Positions 21,268 through 34,436 are shown, counted from the stretch's first letter. The stretch: DNA of 64,000 nucleotides from Tanypteryx hageni (GCA_028673005.1 CM054118.1:85499855-85563854), one strand, 5' to 3'. The notes: generated from the sequence alone by a model not told the origin. A program made the numbers and translations.

Positions 21268-22567
21268 ATTGCTATTTCAAAATCTTATCCAATCAAAACG
21301 CAATTTAGCGTACATACAGAAAACATCAAACGATGAAGAAAACATCAAATAAAATTTCTCTAAAATGTACAGAGAGCCTCCCAGAGGCGCGCAATTTGCG
21401 TTAACGCGATCTCTCCTGTTGAATCCCTGTGCAGTTTATCTGTTTGTTTGTCCGTTCTACTACAACTGCTGTCTGACGAGGAGACAAGGCTCAGGTTCAT
21501 TTGCCGTTAGTTCCGTATTTGGTGCGTTTCTTAGATTTACATTTCTTTCATACATATTTTACTGCTGAGGGCAGCGCTTTCAATTCAATTCAAAGTTTAC
21601 ATCCCCAATGTTTGAACTATGAAGACGAGAATAATAATGAACATGTGATTCCCCCCTAAGTGGGCTGAGCGAGACCAAAGATGCCGCCGATCCCCTAGCA
21701 TCCCTTAGTATATAATATAGTCTAGTCAAGGGTATTATGATTTCCTTGGATGAATTTATGGAAGAATCAAGCATATCTTTAGACTATGTACTTACTGTTA
21801 AATCAAAACATCTTCCTTTAAACTCCATCCACCTCATGTAATATATCACATGAACAAAAACTCGACCGCCTAACGCTGTTCGACTCTTTCACAATCATAC
21901 GAAATGATGGAATGATATGATCCGAAGATCCTATGCAGACAGGCATAAGCTGTTCTCGTTTCTCGTTTCAAAAATTGTTCCAACAATCATACGAGTTTAC
22001 GACTACACATTGGAAGGTATTTTTATGCATTAAAGGACTCTATTACCTCTGAAAGCTTACCGCTCTATAGTATTATACGCTTTGTACTGGCTTTGCCCTA
22101 AAACATTCATCCCAATTTATATTACAAATTTTTATTTCGCGGGGGCGAGTTCAACGATCGATTTGAAGGACAACATTGTTGGGCCTATAAAAGAGGTTAT
22201 CTTCTCACCGTGGCTGCTATAGCAGAGAAAGCAGAACGGCGTAATCATTAAGCTGGCCTTGGGAATCGACCACAATATCGTGTAAATCTAACAGCTCATA
22301 CATTTGTAATCATTTTAAGTGAATTTTCGACCACTAACAAGCTCAGCAGATTAATGCGTTGAAAAATCATTTTATTTTAAAACAGAATGCCTACCAGAAG
22401 GCAAAAATAAAATGAAAAGAACTTCACATCAGAGTATAAACTTTTCATCGAGGTATCTTACTTATTAACTCGATTAAGAAATTGCCCATTCTTCGTTTAA
22501 GGTTTGAAGTCATTTCGGCTTTACAAAATTGAAACAGCAGAAATCGTTCTTCTAGAGGTGGAGATAC

Positions 22568-22740
22568 ATCCAAATATACATTTTATCCTGCAATACACCA
22601 AATTGTTGGGTAGCAGTTGGTACAAGACTATTTTTTTAAGCCCAGTGAACTAATCTGTTTAGTAATAAAAATTTTACGCTAAGTTTCCCGCATTATTTCA
22701 ATATATTCTGGAAGAAGGGTCGTAATATGAATCTAGCCTT
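22568..22740 (-). mobile_element. Relic of the LINE 3' end
   Basis: The plus strand reads TATCCTGCAATACACCAAAT, matching CACCCTGCAATTCACCAAAC in the LINE at about 11370. The alignment continues patchily for about 150 bp in the same orientation. It is an older, 5'-truncated copy of the same family. Confidence 0.6.
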
Positions 22741-23245
22741 TAAGTAACAGAGGAACCCATAAACACATCACTGGTGCAAAAACGTTTCTATCAGTAGTTA
22801 ACTTTTCAATCAAAATTCGGATGAAATGTGAAACTATAATAAAAATCAAGCACTCCAAAAATTATTGTGTCAAGGTAAAAACCTATTATGAGATAATTTG
22901 ACTATCACCAAGGATCGATGAGTCAACTAGGAGCGTACTTCCGTTGCAAAGTAGTACTGGAGAGAAATTTGTTCATTCTATAAAGGGCACTGGGTTAATG
23001 CGTACTTTGTGGATGGACGGGTAATTAAGTTGCCTAAGAGTTTTGTGGATATAGGATTTATCTTCACCATCAAATTAGATGGTGTTATATTTTATGCCTA
23101 TTGAACTTCGCCGAGTTGCAACAATATCAAATAGGTTTGGCTGATAACCAGATTTAACTCAACTCAACGTCAGCATTGTCATTATTAGAAACGTAGCAAC
23201 ACTTATGTTTTAGCCATAATACAGAAGAGCTAGCCGCAACTTCAT

Positions 23246-23560
23246 TTGCAAGATCCAATCTTCCTCCCCTATTTAATTCCCTTTTTCGCGTCTACACTTT
23301 ATTTCCCCCGACTTTCTCCTTCCGCTCTCCCCATTCATCTTTCTCTCACTGCCTCTCTTCCACCCGTCCCATCACTCCCTCTTCTTCCCCTCCACTTAAT
23401 AGCACCCCTCTCTCTCTCTCTCTCATTCCTCCCTGCTGTCTCCCCCTCCCCTTCTTTCCCTCCGCTGTACCCTCAGCCCTCCGATTTCCGAATTACGCCG
23501 CCCCTCGCCCATCGCATTTTTCCTGTCCCCTGCCTCGCCTCAGCCATTGTTGTTCTCTGA
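23246..23560. repeat. Pyrimidine-rich tract
   Basis: CT-rich plus strand with (CT)n at about 23409-23425. The long open frame over it is a Leu/Pro/Ser translation of CT sequence. Confidence 0.75.
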
Positions 23561-23843
23561 AAAAGAAAGAATTCAACGCGCCCGTTTCTGTCGTGTCTTA
23601 CAATTTTAAATATCTCGGAAGAAAGAGAACGTCCGACGGGTCACACGACCGGGTTTCATTCGTATTTCCCCGCTTCATTCTCAAAAATTATTCTCTAGGA
23701 GTAAAGTTGCGTCTCGCTTATCTAAAGAAAAGCGTCGGCAAGCAATAGAAGCCACGTTGTCAGTAGGGAGTTCTCGTGCTGTTTTAGTTTACTTGGCAGC
23801 TTGTATTCAAGTTAAAAACAGATGTGGAGGATAAGGCTGAAAG

Positions 23844-24440
23844 TAACGTAATTTTCCGATTATAATACGCACCCATGTTTTTACGAATGAAATGTGAAAA
23901 TTGTCTTATCATCATACGTAATACGCACCTATTTTTTTGTACAAATATCAGTATAACTTTTCACTAGATTATTAGCAGTAACGATACAGTTCTCGCCGCC
24001 AAGTGATATACGCGCGAGAGAGTTTACGAGGATATCACATTACGTTCTGACTCACTTATTAAAGATCGACACAATGTGTTAAAATATGTCTCAATGATGC
24101 ATTTTGTATAAATCTGGTCGGTTGGAATAACAGTTCCCGCTTTGCCGCCGAGCGAAAGAGTTTACGAGAATATTACCTACGTGTCGTTGATGAAAATTTC
24201 ATCTATTTCTGTCTCTACGTTCAAACAAGCAGGTCAAGGTATGTAATGTTGTTATTTGTTGCTCACAACTATCAGAATGCAATGAAAAGTACAATTTATT
24301 TAGAAAATCGTGTACGAAAATAAAATCATTTCCTTACTAGAAGAAGTTATATGCGTTTGTTACCATATATAATACGCACCCTAAGTTTTTGCCAATATTT
24401 TGAGGAAAAAAATACGTAATACAATCGGAAAATTACGGTA
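23844..24440. mobile_element. pogo/Tc1-like non-autonomous element
   Basis: Left TAACGTAATTTTCCGATTAT and right (reverse complement) TACCGTAATTTTCCGATTGT form an inverted repeat beginning at TA target dinucleotides (23844-23845, 24439-24440). ATAATACGCACC motifs near both ends are typical of pogo-related elements. About 590 bp, non-coding. Confidence 0.7.
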
Positions 24441-25529
24441 TATCAAATAGGTGAGGAACAAAGCTACACGTGTGTCATATTGCTTCTGAATTAAACTGTT
24501 CTAGGCAAATATGATCTAACGATAGTTATAAAAGATGCTCCAAACGGAACTTATGATGCCTACTATCCACATAAGTAATTATTTAACACTTATATTGGCT
24601 TGAATATCTTTCAAATCACCGCGGATGAGTTGCTCTTTGTGTTCCAGAATTTCATAATTTAGCCTTAGAACATATGATTTGCTGTGCCATCAGAAACTGC
24701 GGACACAAAAAATGTTGCGTGCCGGGAAGTGCTAGTCAAAATCATGTGTGTTTTTGGTTGTGAAATTGATGTGAGCCATATGATTATTATGAGAGTGGCA
24801 ATAAATGTGGTTCGACTATAAACACCCTGTGTCACAATGTTTTGTCATGGGACCTATCGCATTGAGCCTCTTCACGCAATGTTCCCTAAATGTTTGCAGG
24901 AACGTGCCCCTAGTTGTTAATAAAAACGCAGCTCAGCAAAAATTATTATATTCTATATAGTAAAAGATGTTTCCTAAACTCCTTTATATAGGCGCCATAA
25001 CTCGCAGTTACACCTCTGCCACTGTGGAATTGATTGCAATTGTAATGTATTCCAAAGTCAAATCGAAACTAATGTCGATCTTGCCCTCCTTCCACAATTC
25101 CTAACCTCCGAGTCTTCTTTGCCTTCTTATCCCTCCCATTTAGATCTTGTTTTTGGACCGCTATCAAATCATTCAGTATATCTCATTCATTGAAAAATAA
25201 ATATTAGAGCAACCAAACAAAGGGGAATTATCTGATTTTTATTATTGACCTCGGTTGAAAAGGGAAATGTGCAATGCAATTTTTAACCTAGACCGATGGC
25301 CGCAACACATTTTGCAGCATAATCAGTGACGCACTAAAAAATATATTGAGCTTTTTCATTGTTAGGCAGGAAAGGATATTTTAAAATTTTAACAATGTTC
25401 GTATTATTGGGATAAGAACATGGACCTGTGATCATTATCGTAAAACTAATGAAATTAGTTCGAGTTATTTACGTTCCTAAGTAATCCATGCGTCCAAAAC
25501 GGTAAAAAGTCTTTCAAGACTTGCTAATG
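24441..25529. other. No gene seen
   Basis: A short block at about 24535-24575 (GGAACTTATGATGCCTACT) recurs at 27438 (GGAACTTATGATGTCTACT), a minor dispersed repeat. Nothing else is recognised. Confidence 0.55.
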
Positions 25530-25783
25530 CAGTGGCGGTTGCCCTCTCCCCCCCCCCCCCCCCCCAAGAGCTGAAGCAGAACCGATAAAATATTAGCTTG
25601 ACATTTACGAATCGACCCAGTAAAACTTGAAAATTGCAATTTCATCATAATCTTATTTGATTTAATTGTTTTGTATAAAACGAAAAAGAATTTACGTGAA
25701 TAAATTTTCAATTACTGTGAAGGCATGTATGTAACTGGCACATCACCCTCCCGCCTTAAAGACGTTTTTTGGATCCGCCGCTG
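25530..25783. mobile_element. hAT MITE with poly-C run
   Basis: Left end CAGTGGCGGTTGCC and right end (reverse complement) CAGCGGCGGATCCA. Flanks TGCTAATG and GCTTAATG look like one duplication with a one-base slip. A C-run of about 17 at about 25549-25565 follows the left end, as in many CAGTGGCG-type hAT elements. Non-coding, 254 bp. Confidence 0.6.
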
Positions 25784-25859
25784 GCTTAATGCTCATTTTT
25801 CGTCGCTCTCTTGTCTATTTTTCGTAAGATTCTACTGCGCCCGAGATAGGAGCGTCTCG

Positions 25860-26340
25860 CCGTACTCTATCGTATCTTTTTTGCTTTTGCCCCCCCTCTC
25901 TCTCTACGGTTCCACAAACTTTTCACTTGTACCTTTCGTAGAAGAGGCGAAGGGAGTAGAGAAAAAGGACAAACCGAGACGGTCTTGTCTTCCCTCTTCG
26001 AATTCCGCCGTGACTCGCTTTGTGCTCTCGGAGAACTGGTTCGGGAATCAGAAATGATGGGGGTGTCGCCGAGGTCGCAATAAAGGCAAAAGAACGTTGT
26101 AGACCATCCCGAGCGAGAGGAGCGTGCCCTTCCTCCCTCGATGCGCTCTTCTCTACTCCGACTATTAGTTCGCCGAGTCTGCGTCCGGCGCTGGCGGTTT
26201 CGCAAAAAGTGCGCCGTACGTGTTTCAAACTCGTATTTCCTCCTCTTTGCGCGACTATATTCATGCATCCGCGTGATTTAGTGCTCCATTCTCGACAGCG
26301 GAGCAAGCTTCCCGTGATGCTTTCCACCCAATTTCTAGAG
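25860..26340. other. GC/CpG-rich block, no gene assigned
   Basis: A CpG-rich island in AT-rich DNA with overlapping open frames on both strands, none resembling a known family. It could hold a promoter and first exon. I see no convincing TATA box, initiator or splice context. Confidence 0.35.
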
Positions 26341-26379
26341 AGTCAATCGGTTTATCAATGCGTCGGATAAATTATTATT

Positions 26380-27720
26380 GCTGCTCTGCTTAAAAAACTT
26401 CAAGGTCTTCAAGGAGATAGTATTTTTAGCTATATTTTTTATCCAGCGTCAGTTATAAGAAAAACGACAAGAGTGAGCGAATGAAATTAATCGGGGCGAT
26501 TTTTGTTTTCTGTTGGGTTGTATAGTTTTATGATAAATCAATGTAGCACTCCTATTGATGAGTCTTATAATTAGATGATTGTTAGACCTGTTTTATTGCT
26601 TTTGCTTTAACTGTTAATATGGGTATAATTGCGTCAGAAGTAAATAATTTTCCTGCTTGGTGAAAAATTTAAGAGAAACTCAAGGCTATGGGAAATATAT
26701 CAAATTATAAAAAATAAGAAGTAATTCTAATTGTAAGACACATTAGATGCACATTTTTATTAACTTCATCAATGGGTGGGTAGACAAAACTTTACTCACG
26801 AAACACTGAATTTCTTTTGCTCAACACGTCGTATATGACTCTTAATATATTAAAAAGTTATAAGATTACGTAAATGAAGAGTGAAGATTATATTTATAGT
26901 GCACAACGTGAATTTAGATAACTACATCAAACACTCTTTTACCAACAAGTACTCCATAGGAACTGAACGAGGAAACGGAATAACCCTCGGAAATGGAAGG
27001 ACGACGAAGAAACGTGGACGTGGTCCAGGCGTTGCTCGAATAGAACGGATCATAATGCAGACAGAATAGCTCCCGTTACAAATCTCAGAGATTATAAACC
27101 CCAGGGCAGGCGCATTTTATTCCTAGCCACACGCATCACTTTTATGCGTTTCTCTCGTTCTTTTGGAACGCACCTCAGTCACTGACCTCTTTTGCACCCT
27201 TCCTGCAACATTATGCCGCATCCCTTTGGTCTATCTTGTTAACCAACTTCATTTGACCTATTTTGCTATCATTATTTCATAGGTGATGATAACTTGAAGT
27301 ATATCCAATTACATTTTCCTGCCCACACCAACAGTCTTGAAAATCGTGAAAATTCATTCAAATTCCGTTGGTATATTTGTAATGTTTTATATGTTATAAA
27401 GTACGCGAATCTTATTTATTTAAAACAAGATGATCAAATGGAACTTATGATGTCTACTTTCCACGTGTATGTACTGGACTATGCCGAATCCGAGTCTAAT
27501 AATAGTCGTTGCAATGGCGACACTCTCGTAATGAGTGATAAAAACTGAAAAAACGCGAAATTCGAACGAAAACGATAGATAAGCCAAATTCTACGATAAA
27601 AATAGAATCTCCATTCCTTTCCCCAGAGAATAATATAAATCCTCTTGCGATATTACAATTCCAAGATATTTTAATGTACAAGAGAAAATTACCCTGCACG
27701 ATGTATTTCAAATTTCCATT
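26380..27720. other. No gene seen
   Basis: AT-rich, with no transposon ends or recognisable coding sequence. Confidence 0.55.
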
Positions 27721-27726
27721 GTAAAT

Positions 27727-27905
27727 GAAATGGGAAGGATAGTTTCTGGAATCGAACCCGGGACTTTCAATCTTCCCAACAAAAACTGTCCTCGGGAGAT
27801 CGGCCCAAATAGCAAGAGATTTCCACCTAGTGTCATGAAAATAGGTCCGTCGGTTCAAAAGTTAAGAGGAGGACGGTCAAACAGACACAACGAAGAAACT
27901 AGTAT
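27727..27905 (-). mobile_element. Repeat family R1, partial copy 3
   Basis: On the minus strand this reads AACTTTTGAACCGACGGACC, then TTTTCATGACAC, then GGGAAGATTGAAAGTCC(C)GGGTTCGATTCCAG. The same order is in the R1 copies at 52200-52330 and 56190-56295. GGTTCGATTCC is a perfect polymerase III B-box, so this part of R1 looks SINE- or tRNA-derived. Confidence 0.55.
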
Positions 27906-27924
27906 AAGCCTATTTCCATTATGA

Positions 27925-28415
27925 AAAATCTGATGTTACCACCGCATGACTCTCCATATCTGTAATATTTATATATAGGTTACATAATAATAAATATTTT
28001 AAGAAACTGCGAGAAAATTTTAGACTTTAAAAAGAACAGAAATAAACCCAAACCATAGCCTTCTGATATACCTGCTTATATATACTTTTATTCCAATACA
28101 TTTTTACATTTATCAAATATTTGAAAATAACGGATGTGACAAGAGTAAACACCCACTTCCGTTGACCGATTTTTACCAAAAACTAATCAGTTCTTATGAC
28201 TTTTATAAAAATGTTAAATATAAAATTTCGCATTGGTCTGATTATAGTTTTTGAGTTAGAGCACCCAGAAAAAGCTATCGTATACACACACATACAGACA
28301 TAATCGAGAAAATGGTCAAAACGTGTTCAGGGGACCTCAAAACGTGTATTTCCGTTGAAATCTCGAAGTCGATTTTTTAATGAAAACAATACTTTCCCCT
28401 ATGGAGAAAGTAAAA
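27925..28415. mobile_element. Repeat family C, copy 1
   Basis: Shares long blocks with 34900-35470, for example GACTTTAAAAAGAACAGAAA, CATTTTTACATTTATCAAAT and TTGAGTTAGAGCACCCA. It ends in a hairpin ACTTTCCCC/GGAGAAAGT (about 28391-28411), also present at 55366 and 55547. No coding capacity. The 3' hairpin is compatible with a Helitron-like end, but I see no clear 5' TC or target context. Confidence 0.55.
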
Positions 28416-28419
28416 ATAG

Positions 28420-29763
28420 GCTAATAACACTGAACATTTTTAAAACTAAAATATTACTATTGCTATATAATACCAATAATATGATGAAATTTATTATAAT
28501 TCTAAGCAATGAGAAAAAGATATTTTCTCCATACGGTTAGAAAAAAGGTATTTCTAATTAGCGCGTAACTGAAAATTAATTCCTGGGATCAATACATATT
28601 GTTAAGATTAATTGCTTGATAGTATATGCATACTTCAGATAAAAACGATGCATATTTCGAAATTTAAAACGTAGTTAAGAAGTAGGGCTACATATGGAAA
28701 ACTGTATCATTTTAAAGTTTTGTGGTTGCATAGTGTAAATAAGCAAATAAAATTGTAGCTTTAGAACGTTTTATTACAATATTAGATAATCTTAGCTATT
28801 TTATGTGAGAAGAGACTTGAACGATTGATCTTACTCCAGCATACAAAACAGCTGATGAAGGATGTTGAACTATGCATTGCGGTTGTTCTGATAAGACGTA
28901 ATCATTTGCCGGCGGGTGCAAGGATTTCCTCGTTTTGTGGCGGGAATCAGGATTGGCCTAGATGTATGCGGGTCGAAAAACAATCTCCGTGATTTCCACC
29001 TGCTATACCATAATTAGTAGACTCCGTCTTGCATCTGGAGCTATCGTATTCGGTTCTTGCAGCCGCGGTTTTACCCGAATGAAATCCGTTTGGGAGGGCA
29101 GGTTTCGAAGAACGGTTGAGGAAAGTCAATTTCAAGGAGCTTTCACCAAAAAAACAAAAGAGAGGTGGGCGTAGTTCATTGTATGGTAATTGGCGTGGCT
29201 GCCGTAATGTGGCCTTCCCTCATTACAATTTCATGACTCCGAGGCATGTTATGAATAACAAATCGTGGGGAGAAGATTCCTACCGCCGCCATGATAGATA
29301 CCGGCTCGCCTCTATTTGCGACAGCGCGCTCCCCTTTCGGACGCGGTCGGAATTATTTATGATTTTCTCCGAGAAAAGGTTTGCGATGGATGAAAAAAGA
29401 GCGATTTCTACTCGCTCTATAGAGTACATCTGCTTCTCGGGAATGATGTTGTGCTCACGAGGTGTTTTGTACAGACGCACATCGACAATAAGAGCAAAAG
29501 ATATGTCGAACAAATTTCCGAATGTGTTAACTTCACGAGATCATTGAATTATCAATGCCTAAATTAGATCAGAAAGGCTTCTAAATAAAAAAATGAGAAC
29601 TTTCTATTTTTTCAATTGAAATATAAAATATTCCCAAATTAAACAACAAAGTTTATATAATGTTTTTTAAATTGCCTATCCAAATTTAAAGAATGAATCT
29701 TTTTAAAGTAGCTAATTCAATAAATGTAATAGTTTTCGGCGTAACTTTGTGGAATTGCTTCAT
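28420..29763. other. No gene assigned; GC-richer patch at 28900-29500
   Basis: The 28900-29500 interval is GC-richer with several open frames on both strands, none recognisable. The longest (to 29547) does not begin with ATG. Confidence 0.45.
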
Positions 29764-29841
29764 GATGATGAAAATAAAACTTGGTAGTTTCCGCATAAAT
29801 ATACATTTATGTGGAATTTACCAAGTTTTATTTTCATCATC
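29764..29841. repeat. 78-bp near-perfect hairpin
   Basis: The left arm GATGATGAAAATAAAACTTG plus GTA is repeated exactly as the reverse complement of the right end. After a short mismatch the stem resumes with TTCC and CATAAAT, leaving a tiny loop. The length and single-fold shape resemble a microRNA precursor or a foldback MITE. Which strand, if any, is transcribed is unknown. Confidence 0.8.
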
Positions 29842-30249
29842 GCAGCTTGCTCAATCTGTTTACACACAATGAAGCAATGAAAGAAACAGGATTAAAACAG
29901 TCATCTTAGACAACGCAAAAATCTTTCTTCGATTTAAATAACGGCAAGAAAGCAGAGTTTTCGTAGATATAGAGGAGCGTTACTCATTGCAATATATTAC
30001 AAGTTGGGTGTAAAAACAAATCTCTAAGTTTATAGATTGCTTCAGCCATTGTTTCGATAATATTTACACAGTGAAACATCTGCTTTTCCATAATATCGAT
30101 AAAATTTTACGTAATAACGGCAGGAGTCCATTTCAAAGACAAACAAATTGAATAGAAGTATAGGAAAATGTTGAGAATAATGATGGAGGAAATATGGAAA
30201 GGATAATAATGACTCTCAAAATACGAAAGTGATATAAAGAGAACATAAA

Positions 30250-30900
30250 CGAGAGTTCTTTACTCCCAATCCTCTCGCCCCTTCCTTCCTCCCCCTCCTC
30301 TCTTCCCCACTCTCCTACCCCATCCTCCCTCCCTTCAAGGAAGGGAACTATACCATTTATTCCTATCCTCTTCTATTGCACACTTTCCCCGTTTATACCC
30401 ATTTTCTCTCATCTCACTCTACACCTCTCTTTCTCCTCCCTTCCCCTTCACTTCCTCCCTTCTTGCCCTTGCACATTTCCTCTCTCTTCTCACGTATAAC
30501 CTATTCACACACCCCTTCCGCCACCAACCCCATTACTCCCTCCTTTTCTGCACTTCCCCTCTTTCTGTGCATTGCTTTGTCGTTTATGTTCTCTCTCCCT
30601 CGTCCTCTCTCTCTCTCGCTGCCTCTCTCCTCGGAAGACGGGGAGAGGGAAGCCGTTGCTCGAAGGAGCGGTTGCTAAGCGCTTGTTGCTACGGAAAAGT
30701 GGTCATCACAGGTGGTCACGGGGGAGGATAGGAAGGGAGGAGTCGGGAGGGGAGTAGAAGGAGTTGTTTAGCGGAGTGGGAGTGAGACGAAAGGATAGGA
30801 GAGATTTATGGGAGGGAAGACGGAATGTCTAGAGGGAGACGGAAGAGGAATGAGAATGACGCCAGGAAACCATCTCTAGAAAGGAAATATGAACGATAAC
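30250..30900. repeat. Pyrimidine-rich then purine-rich block
   Basis: CT-rich from about 30260 to 30630, switching to G/A-rich from about 30640 to 30900. Open frames over it are compositional. Confidence 0.6.
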
Positions 30901-31626
30901 AATGAAGAAAAAATATGGAAAGTTTTGAATGTGAGATAGCGAACGTCGATCTGGACCTTAAGGACTCTCGAATCTGGTTCACGGTATATTTGAAATAAAC
31001 GGTAACTTTTACTCTGTTTGATATTGATGCAAAATTCAAATGAAAGTGTTTTTCGAATTTAGCCATGGCAACACGTTTTACTGTTTTCTTTCTCCCAAAA
31101 TATTTCCAAAAACTCAAGCAAAAATATATTTAAACACTGATTATTAAATTCCTCTTGGACCAATTCGCATAATTTTGTTTCGTCCCCGGGAAGCCATGGA
31201 TGCAGAGAGATTTATCCACAGTTCAGATACACGAGCACTAAAATGTTTTTACCTAGGGAAATGAAGTAAAGCGATGGAATTTCGGCAGCACTTTGGAATA
31301 ATTGCTATAGGCAACCTTGTAAAATTGTTGTGAGAATGTCATGCTCTGAGTTCATTTATAACTGAATCCTCTCACATTTGGTGAAGGAGAAAAAGATTAT
31401 AATTTGCTCATTAACATGATCATTAGCAATTCTATAAATGCATATGAAACCGGTAGTTGAGAAATTATTTCGCCTTATTTAGCAGGAAGCTCAGCTCCTA
31501 TGATTAATATAAAAAGTAATTATATACAACATTAAATAATCAATGAAAACTAATGAGTTTAAATAACTATTTAAATGATTTAATACACGAGGAAATAATT
31601 GAAATTTTTCGATGGAATTTTGGGAA

Positions 31627-32081
31627 TACAGTCATCCCTCCTGCAACGCGAGGGATACGATCCTGGAAAACGCCGTGTAATAGGTAACCGCGTTATAGGA
31701 TACCTTTAGTACATGGGAAATGAGGGGATAGGGACCCATCGAACTCAATTTCCGTATTAAAACCCTGAATAATATAATAGAAAAACGCCATAACATAACA
31801 ACAAATCGATAAATTTAAAATTAAGTTATTACAAATTTTATTTATTAAAATTGGATTAATATAATAAAACTTGGTAGTAATAAATGTGCATAAATTACAC
31901 AAATTTCACATAGTGTAAATACTGTTATGTAACTCATCATTAAAAATAAGAGAAATCGGTCTTCGAAAATCGCGCAAACACGAACCAGGGCCACGTTCTA
32001 AGATAGTTTGGCCACGCTTTATAAATCGCGTATACGTGAAACTGCGCTCTAGGATATCGCGTTATAGGCGGGTCGACTGTA
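31627..32081. mobile_element. pogo/Tigger-like MITE
   Basis: Left TACAGTCATCCCTCCTGCAA and right (reverse complement) TACAGTCGACCCGCCTATAA, with TA at both edges. Sub-terminal AACGCG and ATCGCGTTATA motifs are typical of Tigger-like ends. About 450 bp, non-coding. Confidence 0.7.
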
Positions 32082-32159
32082 TAAAGTCTAATTAACAATA
32101 TATTGTGCTAAAATTTAAAAATATATAAACAATGCAAAGGATTTCAAATCACTTTAAAT

Positions 32160-32269
32160 CAGAGCTGCAAACCACCTATAAAATTTGGGTTGGTTTGGTT
32201 CACGGTTCTGCAAAATGACTGCGCTTCGGTTCGGTTCAGCGGTTCGGTTCGTTTCGGTTTGCAGCGCTG
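32160..32269. mobile_element. 110-bp hAT MITE
   Basis: CTTTAAAT at 32152-32159 and at 32270-32277 is a perfect 8-bp target duplication. Ends are CAGAGCTGCAAACC and (reverse complement) CAGCGCTGCAAACC. The interior is little more than GGTTCGGTTC repeats. Confidence 0.85.
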
Positions 32270-32279
32270 CTTTAAATAA

Positions 32280-34052
32280 ACTTAAGACATGGAAAGTATT
32301 CGCAGTAAACAAAATAATAAAAAAATTACTGCTTTGATTTTAAATTCTATTACTATAGATGACAGCATGAGAAAATATTTTTATACGAAACACAATAATT
32401 TCCGAAGTAATTTTGCCGAAAAGAATAACGATCGCGTAAAGGGAGTTGGCTGCGTGACAGCCGTTTGACTCGTTTTTCGCGAGAACGTGTAATGAATTTT
32501 ATATTGCCAACTGAGAGGTTATACCAAACTAAGAACTCTCGCCGGGACAAATGCCTCCTTATTCCTTTTGCATTTCATGAATGGATTGATGTCTCAGAAA
32601 AACTCTCGTGGTATGAGAGGAAGGGGTTGGACGTGAGCGATGAGGGGGAGAGACAACGGGGAGGGGGGGGGGAGGAGCCGTGTCTGGTGGGAGAGGCAGC
32701 ATTACGACACCGTTTCAAGAGCAAGGGATTTCGCTCACATGAAAAAGATAAAATACGGTGCTAAATTGCTTGAGAAAATTTTCTGTAGACTGTCACATGT
32801 TTCCCAAAAATAGAAAAAGTCAAAAGTACTCGGAATGAAATTGAGCATTCGTTATATATTCAAAGAAATTACTATCTCATAGATTGCATATCACAATTGT
32901 ATTACAGAAACTTATCATGGATGATGGTTAACTGAGGTTTCCTGCTAAATTCCGCACATTCGAAATCAAACATTTTTTTACTTTATGCCATGAATTTGTT
33001 TTATGAATGCTTGATCTTTGTTTAGGACAAGAAATCAATGAATCGAATGAGGCATCTCATAATGAGAAGTGGTTGATGGAGAGCTTCTAAGAAGGGAATT
33101 GTAAAATTATTGAACGAAATGATGTAAATGGCGAGGGTCGGCAAAAATGTTAGCATTCCTAGTTATGGCTTGCTTTGAATTCAAATTATTGAAAAATAAT
33201 ATTTATAGCCGAGTATGGTTACCTTCATATGACATCCTTTTAAACAGCTTCACTATGTGTGATATCTTCTTTACGCATATTCAACTAACATTCGTAAGAG
33301 TCCGTTTCTTGCCTTAGTGCCTATTAGTCACGTGCCATCATTTAGAGAGATCTTTTTCCTTAATAAATAACAGATCCAAATGCTAAAAATCGTCGACAAA
33401 TCTATGTTGGTGACAAGACAGTGATGAGTCACCGATAGAAAATTCTGAAAAAGGACTAAAATCCGTGAATAAAGATTGGATTCCAGCCATAAAGCGAGAT
33501 AGATAGTATTCTTCTCCGCTCAGAAATGGCGCTTCTATTAAAAAACAGTAAAGAAAATATAACATCCAGCTTTGAAATTTTAGTAAACTTTCCTGAAACG
33601 GAAAATGGTTTATGATTGATTTAAAAATGCCCTGGAGCTCATTCATTAATGCATTGAGTGTTGATAATTTTGCAGAATTACTTCAGCTTGATCGGAAGCT
33701 ATCTGTCTCTGATAAAAACTACATGGAATTCATTTTACACCTTATATAATTCCAGATGTAACTTGGAATGAATGGGAATTTCGCTGTATGCTTTTGATTG
33801 TTACAGCATAAAACTCAATTAAGCAAAGACTAATGACACTAAAGCGTTTCAAAAGTAAATTTCTCAAAGACTCTTTAAAACCATTGCGTAAATTCATCGG
33901 CTAAATAAAAAATGTCTTGCTTAGCCGTGATGGTTTTTTGAGTTCATTTTACCCGTTGCACATAGACAGCAAAAGTTTTTATGATCATTCTTACATCAAA
34001 CTGTACGGAACTTTGTTCTTAAAAACTGATCCAAATAAAAAGTAAACTTTCG
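32280..34052. other. No gene seen
   Basis: AT-rich apart from a G-rich patch at 32620-32690. No transposon ends recognised. Confidence 0.55.
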
Positions 34053-34436
34053 ATGGCCGATGCTTGTCAACTCTCACAAATTGAGCGTTCGAGGAATTCT
34101 AGCAATGGGGAAAATCAAGGGAAGATTCAATTGAACAACGCGTCACGACATTCTTGCAAATTGTTGAGGATGTCGCGAGAGAAAAAGGTCTTTTTCGCGC
34201 ATTCGCCGGCAAGGAGGTCACGCAAATCTCAGAAAGGGCGTACCGCAAATATTGGTTCGGAAGCCACCAGTGTATGGTTAGGCCCACGGGCGTGCTATTA
34301 TTTGGCGTTCCGCTACGCAGCAGATGGCGCGACTTCTAATGCATTCCTATCGGGGAAGAGGAACGGTGGGAAACAGAGAGGCGAGGCGAGGGGAGGAGAG
34401 AGAGAGGTTCGAGAAAAGCGAGAAGTTGGAAGATAA
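34053..34436 (+). other. Unrecognised 127-codon open frame
   Basis: Starts at a genuine ATG (M-A-D-A-C-Q-L) in a GC-richer block and ends in a Gly/Arg/Glu-rich purine tail. No signal peptide, domain or splice context is evident, and overlapping frames on the other strand are equally long. Probably not a gene. Confidence 0.12.

Noticed and set aside
22185..22260. TATAAAAG promoter-like site
   Set aside because: No start codon or open frame follows within a reasonable distance and no repeat context supports it.
25725..26370. Gene in the CpG-rich block
   Set aside because: Open frames overlap on both strands and match nothing; no splice or promoter signals convincing enough.
28852..28882. A fifth hammerhead-like motif (CTGATGAAGGATG)
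   Set aside because: No GAAA box or complementary stem follows.
29116..29547. 143-codon frame on the plus strand
   Set aside because: Does not begin with ATG, has no recognisable domain, and competing frames exist on the other strand.
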